Assembly (NCBI GenBank): GCA_025602915.1
Contig: JAHLJZ010000021.1
Span: forward strand, 186,001-250,000
DNA: 64,000 nucleotides
From: Paraphysoderma sedebokerense
Taxonomy: Eukaryota; Blastocladiomycota; Physodermatomycetes; Physodermatales; Physodermataceae
Direction of reading: 5' to 3'
Of this stretch, positions 11,629-23,936 are shown piece after piece (within the stretch, counting starts at the first letter, position 1; the number at the start of each line of letters is the position of its first letter). The translations under genes and the position numbers were made by a program. The notes beneath the pieces are model-generated. The model searched no databases. It saw only the letters and a list, made by a program, of their open reading frames with translations, and had not been told where the DNA came from.

Positions 11629-13133
11629 TTATCGTTTCTTATATACACAAGCTTTAAGCAAAGGTTCTGCATCGCTCTTTTGAATGGAAGAATCCGAGTT
11701 TTTCAACTTAGAGTGATCTTTCCGTCCATCCTCGTGGAATTTCTTCAGTTTCTTACTTTTCTTCACCGTACTCTCCGACTGTGAGTTTTGCTTTCCCTTC
11801 TCACGCTTTCGCTTACTATTCGTAATTGGCCCTTTCTTCCGAAAATCCATGAGGACAAACACTGGATTACTTTCATCCTAGTACAATCCAGTAGAGACCG
11901 AATGAAGGCCAATGATGATTAATATGTCAAGCCAAGACGGTAAAAGAAAGCAGAGTCCTTACCTTCTTTATTAAATCGAAACCCATGTCCTGCATAGCTT
12001 TTAAAAAGGCCGGTACATCAGAGAATCGGGATACGACTTCAGCTATTTTCAATTCGCCACTACACCCATAAAGAGGATAAGCAGTTAGTAAAAAATAAGA
12101 ACAAGGATACGCTTTGAACAGAGCAAACATTATTTCGTAATGTTAAAGAAGCAAATTTACATACTTTGGTTTTAATATCCTATACCCTTCCTTCAGAAAA
12201 TCCATGAAGTTCGTGCCCATCAATGATAGGCAAAAAATGCAAATATCAACTGCATCAGACTTTAGTGGAGTCTATGTAAAATTTAAATTGCAATTGCCGT
12301 TTTGTTCATGTTAACGATGCGAACAGTTCTTGATTGAATTCAAGTTTACGCACCTGAGCAATATCACAAGAAACTACAAATTCGTTTCTCGAAACTAGAT
12401 CGAATGAATTAATCTTATATCCTATCGGGCTGCAAACCTTGGCGATTTTTGCGTCGCCGCAACCCAGGTCTGCAATGACTATTGATTTCGGCTTTGTCTT
12501 GATGTATTTTATGAATATGTCTACGGGATTCACAGGCCAACTTGTGACTTGTGAGCGAAAACCTTCATGGTACTGTGGTATATAATTAAATCAGTACTTA
12601 ATCCTGTCTCAAATGAGTAGGAGCACATACTAGTTCGAACAATTGAGGCTTCTCCTTCATCAGCTTAACAGCGTCATTACTGCTGCTGGTATATAGTTTT
12701 TCATTCAACCACCGAAACTGGGCACCCTGTAATTTCTTCTTCATCTTTTGCTGAAGTGTTGTGAGTGATGACGACGGCGTACTGTTTGCTAACGAGGAAT
12801 TCGGAGTTGACGAGCCTGTGGTCACATCACTGGGATAGACTTCCGAAGTCGAATTTAGTGATTTCTACAAATTTCACAATTAATACTCGGGAAAAATGAG
12901 TCCAAAACATTAAAAACCCTACATTATTGACATTATTTTCTCTAGTTTGAGTTATATTGTCTTTGACATTAGAAACGCTTCCGGTCAGCGGCGGTTCAAC
13001 CCTGCCGGCCGAACCAGCGGGTTTTTTAGCCAATATCTGCAATTTTTATCAGAAATCTGTTAAAACATTTCGGTGACAGTCAGAAGTGGAAACTAACCTG
13101 TCGCAGTTTATTTTTTAATACGATTTTCTTCAT
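11629..13133 (-). CDS. RRP8: Rrp8 rRNA-processing methyltransferase
   Basis: Nucleolar SAM-dependent methyltransferase; in yeast it makes m1A645 in 25S rRNA. Exons run from an ATG at 13133 ([12 protein letters not shown], basic) through [12 protein letters not shown] and a Ser/Thr-rich stretch to the conserved [20 protein letters not shown], then FHEGF-like sequence and [16 protein letters not shown] motif I is [14 protein letters not shown], motif II is [20 protein letters not shown], motif III is [15 protein letters not shown], and the Rrp8-specific [17 protein letters not shown] follows. The C-terminus is a Lys/Ser-rich tail ([18 protein letters not shown]), longer than in yeast and probably nucleolar-targeting. 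The stop is at 11629-11631. Confidence 0.93.
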
Positions 13134-14344
13134 ATTCTGTGATATCTAGGAATCGGACTGCGCGCAATGGATTGACTTGTAAATCTTAATTATTCTCTCA
13201 CGTGGCGGTTGCTGCTGCCGTTCTAGTTAAGAGATGCAACTCAGTCGGGTTTCGCAACATGCGTCAAATGCTCATTCAAAGTCGGAAAATGGCCTCATAA
13301 ACTGACTATATGTTCAGCAGTTCTTTACTCTGTTGTACTTATCTCTCAACGGCAACAAGCATTGAACATACAGGCGACGGATAGATGCATTTTATGTAAA
13401 TTGTTCCTATTGTCGGTTACCTTTACTGCGATGGTCGCTATTCCGTCCCGCGTAAGGTCTAAAATTTGTAAATGATCTGCTGAGTTAGCGGAGTGTGACT
13501 CTCCGATGTGTCGAAATATTCCTATTCAACTGTTGAGAAATTGCTTCAACCCAGCGAGCGTTCGGTGCTAATGTTACATAATATTTGCATTATGATTTAT
13601 CCCTCTTGATCTCCGAAGCGATGAAACGCTTATGACCGAGATTCTGAAGGCCATTTCAGTCGTAAGATTTCAGCTCAATGGTTTTATCCTGGTGCTGCAT
13701 AAAAATATGTGATGGAACCCTTTATTCGCAGTTTGATCCGTCAATAATACTGTAAATAAGCTCGGGCTGGGAAGTTCGAAGGGTGATGGCCGAACAAGCT
13801 CGACTCCACTTATCGTGTCGCTCATTTGATTGGCGAATGCATATTTACCTTGCCAATTGCTGATGATAAGCAACATATTTATATGTTATCTTTGGGCATT
13901 TAAAAAATCCATTTGCCATCTTCCCCATTTCATATTTATTGGAACATAGTGAGCATAGACAAGGTAAGATTGTCCGTTGTCCGTTCGAAACGGAGTCATT
14001 AATGGAACGCACCGCATCATGATCTTTTTCCCCGACATTCTTCTCTTGTGACTCCATCTCTCATTTCAAAGCCAACTAGTTATGTCACATACTTATTATT
14101 TATAATAACTAATTTTCAACTCACAACAGCAGGATACCACCTTTAGAATCATAGAAATTTCCAACTTCTTTACCAATTTATATCTCGTACTAAGGGAACA
14201 TAGTATGTCAGCATATGCTTGCATTCAGTTTTTTTAAACTAACTCATTATTTATCTGTGTTACCGAAATAGGTCCCGCACATAGTACGATTGCCTCATTT
14301 TCGTCAACCCTGCCGCCTTTCAAGTTATACACCCGCCAAAGTCA
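13134..14344. other. divergent intergenic region, RRP8 and chitin-synthase-like gene
   Basis: A 1.2-kb AT-rich spacer between divergently transcribed genes, so it must hold both promoters. Two minus-strand frames of about 70 codons (13670-13876 and 13845-14057) have no known motif and are not called. No tRNA, repeat or hairpin stands out. Confidence 0.5.
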
Positions 14345-17300
14345 ATGTCCTCGGGCAAATTCGTTGTAGTCTTCTCAGCACTGATTTTATCTACAATTTG
14401 TTTTGTTTATTTCGAATTTCTTCCACACTACACATGCCCATTCTATGGATTCACAATTCAAGAATTAGAGTCCACTCCATATGTGGCAATTAACGGACAT
14501 GTGGTTGACCTACGCTCAACGTCCTCGGAGCCTCTGCAGGCCTTATCGAGCAAATTCGCAGGAAGGGACATTTCGACATTATTTCCGCACTATGTCTGGC
14601 TTGGCCGAAAGAGTTCAACATCGCCGTACTATGATAGCGATATTCAGGCCTGTATTGCAGATCCGTCCGTGGCTGATCGCTGGCTGACCGACATGTTAGC
14701 GAACAATTCGAATGTCGAATGGAGGAATGACATCGGCAGAATCGTTAAATGTGCAAACCCTATAACTGGTGCTTTAGACCAGGAGTGCCGCATTGAACGA
14801 GACGATGTTATGACTGTAATCAATCATGTTCGTGGAGGTTAGGATCAATGTTTATGTTTCCCTTCGTTAAGGCTTTGTCTGACAAATTCATCAAGGAATA
14901 CTAATGCGGGCGGACGATGTCGCTCAAGCAAACCGAATTGACCGAAAAGCGTACACCATAATTCACAACAAAGTCTATGACATTACAAAGTACCTGAACT
15001 TTTCAACAGTCAAACAGTCATCCGAATCTCGGGTGATTGACCCCGGAAGGATGTTTCTTCCGCGAGATCTCACTGAAGTATTACTGAACAACATCGGAGC
15101 TGATGCCACAGCTGATTTTGATAGCAAAGTTGCCAATCCCGCCCTTTTCCTTCGTTGTCTTGATAAACTGTACTTCGCAGGGGTAACCGAATCTGGAATT
15201 CATTCCCAATGTCTGTCGCTAAATTTGGTACTACTCGTCACTACGGCCGTAATATCAGGGATTATTCTTGTCAAATGGATCCTCTCATTTCATCTCATGC
15301 GATGCAGTCGTTCGTCATCCCGCTCAAATACATCACCGCTACTTTTCTGCGTGTCTTACTTTTCTGAACCCTTCTGGAAGATACGCGAAACCATTGATTC
15401 AATTACCACTAGCCATTCCCCTGACGAAATGAAGTTGCTGGTGCTATTTGTTGATGGCATAACGACGCCAGTAGGAGAGATGAAGCAAAATTATTCATTA
15501 ATATTGAATTATCTTGGTCACTCTAGCTCGAATCAAGAGACAGTTGAGTATACCTCATTAGGCGAAGGTTCCAACGCATTTAACAGAGCTATGGTATTTT
15601 CGGGATTTCATCGAGTTGGGTCGGCTGTATTACCCTACATGGTGGTGGTGAAGTTTGGAAATATGGCAGAAGCGGATGGGCAATCAGTATTTCCGGGTAA
15701 TCGTGGAAAAAGGGACTCTATGCACATTTTGTTTAATTATCTCAGCAATGTCTCTGCCTCAAAATTATCATCGCCTTCAATTTCGTTGAATCCATTACAA
15801 CAAGTTCTTCATCAACATCTTACTAAACATCTAAATTTGGACCCGAAATTATTCACCATGGCCTTAGTTTTGAATGCCGATGTAACTCTCAAACCCGACG
15901 CTATCTCCCATCTTGCCACCTCTTTGATCAGTAATTCATCTGTTGTCGCTACCACCGGCTCTGTACAGGCAAGTAATATGTGTAAAAATGTTTTTACCTT
16001 ATTACAAGCCTTCCCTCACTACGTTCATTCTCACATCGACCCGTCGTTTAAATCATTTCTGGGGTCATTATACTCGACAAATCCAAATCTGACGATGTAC
16101 CGACTTAAATTTCCGGACGGTCGATTATGTACCCTCGATAAGGATGTCATCTATCGCTTCGGAACTACAAATACGAAATCCTCCTCCGACCATAATCTAT
16201 ATTTGCTCGGGGAAGATATAAATCTACCGTCCATTCTGCTCTCACGCTTTCAATCCTCAAGAATCGAATATCTTCCGCGGGCAATCGGATTCACTTCCTT
16301 ACCAGAGTCATTCGCCACGTTCAAATCGTTATTTCGCATCCAAATGAACTCCCAACTTAGTCATTCATGGGTATGCACATTTGTCAATTCCAATCGGTGG
16401 TGCTGGGTGCCATCTCGGTTGCAGGTGTTGGCTATTTCGGATTTACTCTCTCATTTGACGAAACCAATGAATACGACCGTTTTTTACTACACATTTGTGA
16501 CGACAATCATTCATCAACCTTCCGCTTATCTGGCAGCAATTGCTATCATTGGTGCCCTTATTCTGTGCTTGTCGTTAATACTGATGTTACAATTTCAATT
16601 CAAACTTCCTGCGATTATGCTGTTTCACATCATTATTGGATTGCCTATAATGAATATTATACTGCCTCTGTATTCGTTATGGAACTTTGATAACGATCTT
16701 TGTTGCGATAAATGGCGCCACGGACACACGTCAATTTTAGAGAGACCCCACGGCATTAAGTCAGAGCAGAAACTGGAAAGGTTTGGCGAGAGAAAGAATC
16801 GAAGGCCATCTGCCGTTGATGATTCGAATAGATTTTCGTCTTCTGATGCGAAGTCCTTCAATATCAAGAGCGACGCATCTAGAAGATATAGTGAAGGATT
16901 CAATGATCTGATGAGATGGAGCAATACCAGTTTTGAAGAGAATTGGCAATACCCAGATAACGTAGAATTGACGACACCGCAAGATGAACAATCACATCAG
17001 CTCATCGACTGGGCACCAATTCTAGCACCCGTGCATCCGGAGGCTTCACTGGCCAATCCTTTCAGAGACGAAGAGTTTCCCCTCGAACTCACAAGTACTG
17101 ACAAGACCCATCATAAAGGGCACGATCTACAAGTACAATCACCACCTCTGAACCCATTTGCAGATCCCCCATATCACCTGCCGCCTCCTCAACTTTCAGA
17201 CTCTGATATACAACTCCGATTTTCTGGAATCTCGTCTTACATCAACGATTTCGTTGATCTCCCAAGTGTAGATGACGAAACGCCACTCGGCTCCCGAGAC

Positions 17301-17642
17301 TCTGTCTTTGCCATACAGACACGCCAGAGGGCCTTATCTACCATTCGTCCCCGCTTCCCATTGTCGTTTGCCCCCAATTCTGAATCCTCTCGATTGTCCA
17401 AATCCTCGCGAATGATATCTCGGCCTGTATCAGGAATTACCACGATAGACGACGTTTCTAAAGAGGAAATAGCGGAAGAAATTCATTTCTTGCTTCATGA
17501 TGCAGATTTGAATTCCGTAACGAAGAGACATGTCAAAGATCACTTAATTTTGCATTTTGGGGAGCAAGTGGTTGAAGGGTTTAAGGAATTCATCATAGAT
17601 TTAATTGAACAATTTGTCGCAGAAAAATTGTCACTACTATAA
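14345..17642 (+). CDS. chitin-synthase-like membrane protein, catalytic motifs degenerate
   Basis: Two exons, 14345-14837 and 14929-17642, about 1,070 residues. The intron has a TACTAAT branch site at 14909. The N-terminus has a membrane segment and repeated cytochrome-b5-like pieces (YVAINGHVVDLRS; YTIIHNKVYDITKYLNF), as in class IV/V chitin synthases, then another membrane segment. The GT2 domain follows, three or four membrane helices, a hydrophilic tail and a terminal DEK_C-like domain (EEIAEEIHFLLHDADL, VTKRHVKDHLILHFG). KRDS is kept (GKRDSMHILFN). The other catalytic signatures are altered: VDAD reads LNAD, LPGCF reads NPNLT, EDR reads EDI (LLGEDINLPSILL), and QxxRW is absent at FKSLFRIQMNSQLSHSW. 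The frame is open over 900 codons, so it is maintained, but as an enzyme it is doubtful. No myosin motor is present. Confidence 0.82.
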
Positions 17643-18627
17643 ATAGGCTGAATCACTTAAATAACCTAGATGGGATGATATAGCGTAGATAGATCGATGA
17701 TTATGTCCTTATATTCATGTGACATATTTATTAACTCATATGTGTTGAAATGCACTCAAATATTTAAATGATTTTGTGTCTTACCCCTCCCAAGCTCTGG
17801 AAGAGATATCTGAACGACTCAAACAATTTGTATTTAACCCGTCAAGCAAGAACGTATGAACTTTAGATGGATTGGCAAGCCTCATCCGTCAATCTATATT
17901 AGTTCCGGTTAAGTCTAGTAATCCAGATGTCGTATAGAATAATTGAAAGTTGTAATAGATGGACATCAATCAGGTTTATTATGCCAGCATAAATAAAAAT
18001 GCTGTCCTCTCTTCGGACTAAATGTACGACGGACTTTAGCTACTAATTTTGACTTTTAGGCTCATGAATCAAGCCAGGCTTCAATTTTAAATTTCGGCTG
18101 CCCGGTTTTGGTCGGAAGAAGTCATTTTGAACCCGAATCATACTCAATATCGCATCAGCTTATATCTCAAATATAAACGGCAATTTAGGGAGGCTGATTT
18201 AACCCGTCGGTGTCACTAAATTGATCGTGCGAACTGAATGCCGAGTCTCAATTTAGATTTTCTGTCGGTCCGATGCCGAAGGGCTGGGATTTCAAGAGCT
18301 GGTTCTGGAAAGATCTATCTAATAAAAGAGAGTCATCTTCACGTCAGCTTATTGTGCAATTAAGTAGTGTAACCTTTTTAGAAAACTCTAACTGCTTTAT
18401 ATTGTATTGAGTGGTTCAGCGCGCAGTTCAGTGCCATGAATTGATATTGATGCCACGACCTTGGTAAGGCTTGTTCCTCTGAACGTTCAAGTGATTTTGG
18501 GCTGGTGCTGGCAAGTGTGCAAATGGCGCGAGGAGGGCATTTCTTCAGCAAATTAAAATGACAAATGATCCGCTGTACTTCTAGCCCTTCTAAATTTACT
18601 TTCTTCTCTACATTCTAAAAATTAACG
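17643..18627. other. intergenic region upstream of first fasciclin gene
   Basis: About 985 bp, AT-rich, with no open frame of note. It should hold the terminator of the chitin-synthase-like gene and the promoter of the first fasciclin gene. TTTATATTGTATT near 18396 is a weak TATA candidate, but it is about 230 bp from the ATG. Confidence 0.5.
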
Positions 18628-19953
18628 ATGAAAATCTTTGTTTTCGCCGTACTTCTTGCTTTCACGACGGTGCAAATAAATGCTCAGAATGAAAATTCAC
18701 CTGTTCTCGACAACCTGAACACTATTGGTGCAAATCCGAATCCATTGCCGGGAAAAACCTATACTTTGCGAACTTTAACCGGCCTTGTTACCCAGAATGC
18801 TGCCATTAGGGATGCAATAAGTAATTCTCAGAGTCTCACTCTGTTCGGTATGTTGACAATTTGCTTCTCTTTCTACACTCTCCACACTCGGCGGCCGAAA
18901 TAACGTAGAAAATTAATAACCCTATGCAGCCCCGACAGATGCAGCCTTTACTGCGGCGATGGCAAATAATTCGGTTGACCAGGCTAAAATACCTGATGGT
19001 AAGTTACACATTGCATCCGATAAGAGAATAGTTTACTAACTTGAGTCAACTCAGTATTGTCCTATCATGTGGTGCCATTTGCATACACACCAATGATGCA
19101 GTCGTATCAGATTTTACCAACATTATTAAGAGCCCCAAGTCAATTGGTCAATCTTCAGAATGGCAGTCAAGTTATATCTGTCACCGCCGCTCAAAATGGT
19201 GTCATTGTGGACTACGGTGTTGACTCGACAACTGTAATAGATACCATAAGAAGCCGTAACGGAGTTATTCATGGTATGCACGATTTTATTTCAACAATTG
19301 AGCGCTTGGCCGCCCAGATATGACATTTACTAACGCTATCTTTAGTTGTGGAGAAGGTACTTCTTCCGCCTCCTTCCCTAGGGGCCAATCAACCATATCC
19401 CATCATGAATGGTTACGGAAATACCATCAGGACCAACGCGGCAAAGGCGAATTTGGTTCAACCTCTCACCACCACCCCCGGTATCACTGTTTTTGCCCCT
19501 ATAGATTCCTCCTTCGCGAGCATTCAGGCACAGGTTGACCAAATGTCTGTCGATCAACTCTCAAACATCCTTCGGTATCATGTTATTCCATCCGTTGTTT
19601 ATTTCAACAATGTCACAACCACTGGAATGGATGCAGCCACATTACAAGGAGAACAACTTAACGTGAAAAACGAGAATGGTAAAGTCCGAGTAAATAATCT
19701 AGTGAACGTGGTTCATGGGGATGTGTTGTTGTCTAATGGCGTTCTTCACTTCATTGATGGAGTATTGATGCCAAAGAATGTCAATGCCCAACCGGGTGCA
19801 GGCACTCCTGTTCAAGGTAACAACCCCGGTGCCGGTGCGTCTCCAGTGACCGAAAACCCCACTCCGGTCTCTTCTTCCAACAAGTTGCGTCACGATTTCA
19901 CCCACCTGGCGGCAGCAGTTCTAGCGGGACTTGGATGGCTTGCAGTGATGTAG
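18628..19953 (+). CDS. secreted fasciclin (FAS1) protein A, GPI-type tail
   Basis: Cell-surface adhesion-type protein with two FAS1 domains. It begins with a clear signal peptide (MKIFVFAVLLAFTTVQINAQ). Four exons: 18628 to about 18848, about 18929-19000, about 19055-19273, and about 19345-19953. The first domain holds TYTLRTLTGLV, LFAPTDAAFTAAMANN (across an intron) and the H-box LSYHVVPFAYTP. The second holds ITVFAPIDSSFASIQ and LRYHVIPSVVYFNN, then VLHFIDGVLMPKN. A Pro/Gly/Asn-rich spacer and a hydrophobic end (HLAAAVLAGLGWLAVM) suggest a GPI anchor signal. It shares exon layout with the next gene, so the two are paralogues from tandem duplication, well diverged. Confidence 0.88.
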
Positions 19954-20573
19954 TGAGTTAAACTAGTAGCAGTTGTATGCCATAGTAATATAATGATATA
20001 ATGATTTTGTTATGAGTATAATTGAATCCGTGATTATTTGTACATAAATGCTTTCCCGCTAGTTTTCAAAGATGCAATAATTTAAATGTCTTTTCTAATA
20101 AATTAATCCAGGCATTTCGATTCTACAAAATATGAGCATCCCTTACAAATTGTCATCGACCATATACTATTTTGGTAAATCAGCCAGACTTTTCTGCTTA
20201 TGAAATACAACCCCGATGTGGGGCCTGCAATATCCGCAGCGGCTTAGTCTGACAAACTCAGACGAAAGTATCCCTCCACCTCAAGTTTTGTGATCGAAAT
20301 TTCGAATTATGGCAAATTTCATTGCTTTATTGTGCCATCCTGAGGAATTCGAATCGGCGTTACCGGGAATTAGTAATTTTTCCATGGTCACATCGTCATA
20401 GGCCAGCGAAACGATGAACAATATGTAAGTTGAAACTGCATGAAAAATGATTGGGTTCTGATTTACGCGTCAGTGAATGACGCTAGGCTGAGAGCCGCCG
20501 ATCGCATTGAACCTCCACCACCGATGCTAATCGAGTGAATTCTGTATTTTTCATCATTTGTCATCGATTGGCA
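19954..20573. other. intergenic region between fasciclin A and B
   Basis: Spacer of 620 bp with AATAAA-type 3' end candidates just after gene A (near 20099) and no gene-like frame. Confidence 0.5.
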
Positions 20574-20580
20574 TATAAAT
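20574..20580 (+). promoter_or_regulatory. TATA box candidate of fasciclin B
   Basis: TATAAAT lies 68 bp upstream of the ATG at 20648, a spacing that would give a leader of roughly 30-40 nt. Confidence 0.5.
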
Positions 20581-20647
20581 ACTGCACAGATCCCCCTGTG
20601 TCCGATACCCTCATCAAGTTTTGCACAGTAAATCTTCATTCCTAAAA

Positions 20648-21944
20648 ATGATCTCACAGCTGGTTCTTCTCTTCACTCTCGCCGCTCTTGCCACCGCGCA
20701 AGACGCTAGCAAAAATGTTGCCGAAAACGTCATCACGCTCTCTGGCCAAGTCCACGGAAAGCACTATACATTGAAGACGCTTTTGGGCCTTGCGCAAAAT
20801 GCCACCGGCATTGTTGATGCCTTGAGTCAAACTCCCAACATTACTCTTTTTGGTAAGCAATACCTAGTTATTGTCAAAACCGCACTTGACGGCTGATGCT
20901 AACCGAATGAAACCTTCAAATATACAGCCCCCACCGACGAAGCATTTGCTGAACTTCTGAGAACCTCCGCTCCAAAGGCCGAAAACATTCCTGACAGTAA
21001 GTTGTTTTTGAACTGTACTTTCACTGCAAACGGAAAGATTCTAAAACTGTTGTGGCAGTCCTTAAGTATCACGTCCTTCCATCCGTGTTCGCTCCACCAG
21101 CCAAACCATTCCAAGTCCTCCCCACGCTCCTTAAAGCCCCCAGTCCTTTGGTTGGTCTTGAAGACGGCAAATCTCAAGTTCTTGGCATCACTGTTGGTTC
21201 CGGAGTTACAGTCAGTTATGGCCTCGGAAACGCTCAAGTCATTGATAGCATCCAAAGTTCTAACGGCATTATTCATGGTACAGTTTTGTTCAAACCGCGT
21301 TGAGATTTACTTGATCGTGTGACTAATTTCTTTTCATTGGATCAGTTGTCAGCAAAGTTCTCGTTCCTCCTCAAAGTCCATCTGCTACCGCCGTCGCCGC
21401 CAATCTCACTCAGCTTGTCGGAGCTCTCAAGAAAGCCGATCTTGTAAGCGCAGTTGATAGCGCTAAAGGTGTTACCATTTTCGCTCCTTTGGACACTGCT
21501 TTCGCGGCTATTGCTTCTACTGCCGAGAAATTGACTGCAGCTCAACTTGGAAATGTGTTGAAATACCACGTCGTCCCCGCCGTCGCCTATAGCACCGATG
21601 TTGTTTCAGGCGCAGTTACCGGTGATGTGAAAACTCTTCAAGGCGAAACTATCAACGTCAGAGTTGTTGACGGCAAAGTCAAAATCAACGATGCTACAGT
21701 TGTTTTAGCCGATGTGTTCACTTCTAATGGTGTCGTTCACGTTATTGATGGCGTATTGCTCCCCAAAAATCTTGACGCCGCTCCTCAATCTGCTGGACCC
21801 AACTCCCCAAATGCCGGTACCAGTCCCTCCCCTAACGCAAACGCTTCCGGTAATACCGCAGGCCCTGCCTCTGGAGCCATCACTGCCGGTCCAGCCAGTC
21901 TTTTCTTGGCAGGTTCTACCCTCCTCGCTTTCCTTTTGATGTAA
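20648..21944 (+). CDS. secreted fasciclin (FAS1) protein B, GPI-type tail
   Basis: Second gene of the array, with the same four-exon plan as A. Signal peptide MISQLVLLFTLAALATAQ. The first FAS1 domain holds YTLKTLLGLAQNATG, then LFAPTDEAFAELLRT across an intron, and ILKYHVLPSVFAPPAKPF. The last exon (from about 21346) carries the second domain: VTIFAPLDTAFAAIAS, LKYHVVPAVAYSTD, VVHVIDGVLLPKNLDAAP. A Ser/Pro/Asn/Gly-rich stretch and a hydrophobic terminus (ASLFLAGSTLLAFLLM) fit a GPI signal. GC content and third-position C use are higher than in most neighbours, which may mean high expression. Its last exon and the end of exon 3 were copied to make the truncated gene at 22683. Confidence 0.9.
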
Positions 21945-22682
21945 TCTAATAGACTGTGAATCTGGTAGCAGTAAAATTGTGTATATTTATTTCTAACCAT
22001 TTGATGGCATTATTGTTCGTTAGGGCAAAACTCTGGTTTTACTCACAAAATAGCAACTTTGTATCTTAAACTTAAATAAATGTGTGAAATCATGTGCTAA
22101 TATGTTCATTCATAGTAATTGACATTATTGATCAGTGCTCCAAAATGCCCAGAATATGCATTTTTACAGAGGAGGTACAGTTTAACGGTTATTATGACGC
22201 ACGATTTGTCTCCTTGCCCTGTCCCGGTAGCACCATTTACAAATTACTAGACGCTAACAACCATGTATAATATCGGAGCGTTGATAATCATCAATTGTTT
22301 ATCGGTACTTCTGCACGCGGGATTTACATCAACTGCGTTCGATTGCGTTTATGACAGAGACAGCTAAGACTTGCATTTATAAATATTGAAGCATTTCTTG
22401 CATGGATAATGGTTAACTGCCCGCAGCTGTTACTTGCGCGTATTAGATCGATTGGCATAGCAGCTACAACACATGATCCAGAGTGTAATGAAGCGCTGGT
22501 GAAAATCTTACGCAAAAGTAATTTTCTCTTTAAATTATATATCAGCTTATGACAATATAATAAAAGGGTTCCGTCAATGATATGTAACATTGTTTTTGGT
22601 TCATTTTAGGTGGACCTCAAAGCAATGAATGCAGAAATTCCATTATCATCTGAATTATATATATGTAATATATGTAATATGT
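21945..22682. other. intergenic region between fasciclin B and its truncated copy
   Basis: AT-rich 740 bp. I see no copy of the first three exons of fasciclin B here. The last 30 bp before the duplicated block are an ATATATGTAATATATGTAAT run, a possible breakpoint sequence. Confidence 0.5.
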
Positions 22683-23376
22683 AAGTTCCAACGGCATTAT
22701 CCATGGTTCGATTCTGTTCAAACCGCACGAGAATTCCTGTATCGCGTGACTAATTTCGTTTTCTTCAGTTGTCAGCAAAGTTCTCGTTCCTCCACACAGT
22801 CCATCTGCTGCCGCCGTCGCAGCCAATCTCACTCAACTTGTCGAAGCTCTCAAGAAAGCCGATCTTGTGAGTGCAGTCGACAGCGCAAAGGGCGTCACCA
22901 TCTTCGCCCCGTTTGACCCCGCCATCACAGCTGTGAGAGTTGAGGTTGGAGCCTTAACTACCTCACAACTAGGAAATGTATTGAAATATCACGTCGTTCC
23001 TACAGTTTCATACAGCACTGATTTTGTTTCTGGAGCCGTCAAAACTCTGCAAGGCGAAACTCTTAATATAACAGTTGTTGACGGCAAAATTAAAGAAGTC
23101 AACGGTTATTCAGTTCGATTGACCGATGTGTTCACTTCCAACGGTGTCGTTCATGTCTTCGAAGGCGTCTTAATTCCTAAAAATCTTGATGCCGCTCCTC
23201 AACCTACCGGGCCTAATGCTCCAAAAAATGGGTCGAACTCTCCAAATAATAATTCAAACAACAACCGAAATATCTCCGGCGATAATGGCGCCAACCCAAC
23301 TTCCGCTGCCGCCGATTCTTGCCCAGTTGGCATCATCCTAGCCGCATCTGCCATCCTAGCAATCCTTTCGATGTAA
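22683..23376 (+). pseudogene. 5'-truncated fasciclin copy C
   Basis: Partial tandem copy of fasciclin B. Similarity begins abruptly at AGTTCCAACGGCATTATCC (22683), which matches the end of B exon 3 (about 21257), runs through the intron and continues through the whole last exon to the stop at 23374-23376. That exon codes for one FAS1 domain (KVLVPPHSPSAAAVAANLTQ, VTIFAPFDPAITAV, LKYHVVPTVSYSTD, VFEGVLIPKNLDAAP), an Asn-rich spacer and a hydrophobic GPI-like end (GIILAASAILAILSM). The signal peptide and first domain are missing, yet the remaining frame is fully open with many substitutions and small length changes against B. Either a young pseudogene or the tail of a gene using an unseen upstream exon. 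Confidence 0.7.
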
Positions 23377-23936
23377 TAAATTTGTAAGTTAATTATCGTA
23401 TCTGCTAAGCAATTCTCAATATAATTAATACTTAATTTTTGATCGTTTTTATTAAACATTGGACAAGATTATGGAATGTTAATAAGAACTTATATTTCTG
23501 CCTTTCTTGTACTCTCAAGACATGGGAAAATGTCGGGACGAAAGGCACATTGTTCTGTTCAATTGTCCGACCCTGCGCACTCGTGTAGCAAAAATTTAAT
23601 GGTTATTCGCGAAGAGTTCAAGATTTTTAACCCGTTGCCCATGTATGTTCATTACTCGCCCTGTATTTAAAGAAGTTGATCACTCGATTTTCTCATTCCA
23701 TGTGACAATTTTCTTCCAAAGTAGAGGGAAAAGGAAATGTCGCAGCAAACGGCAGCATATGCTACCTCTTCTGAATTCTTGATAATGTAAATATTGTTTA
23801 TCTATTGCAGGCGGTGATTACATTAAGCTTAGCATTACATTAATTGATTATCAAAATATTATCACATTCAAATTAATAACACAATGATTTGACCTAATTA
23901 AATTAGAGGCGGACTGAAGAGTAACCAATCAGCTTC
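23377..23936. other. convergent intergenic region
   Basis: AT-rich 560 bp between the fasciclin array and the convergent DUF3712 gene. No gene-like frame or strong structure seen. Confidence 0.5.

Noticed and set aside
13670-14057. two 70-codon minus-strand frames in the RRP8/chitin-synthase spacer
   Set aside because: Neither has a conserved motif and they cannot be joined to a recognisable protein.
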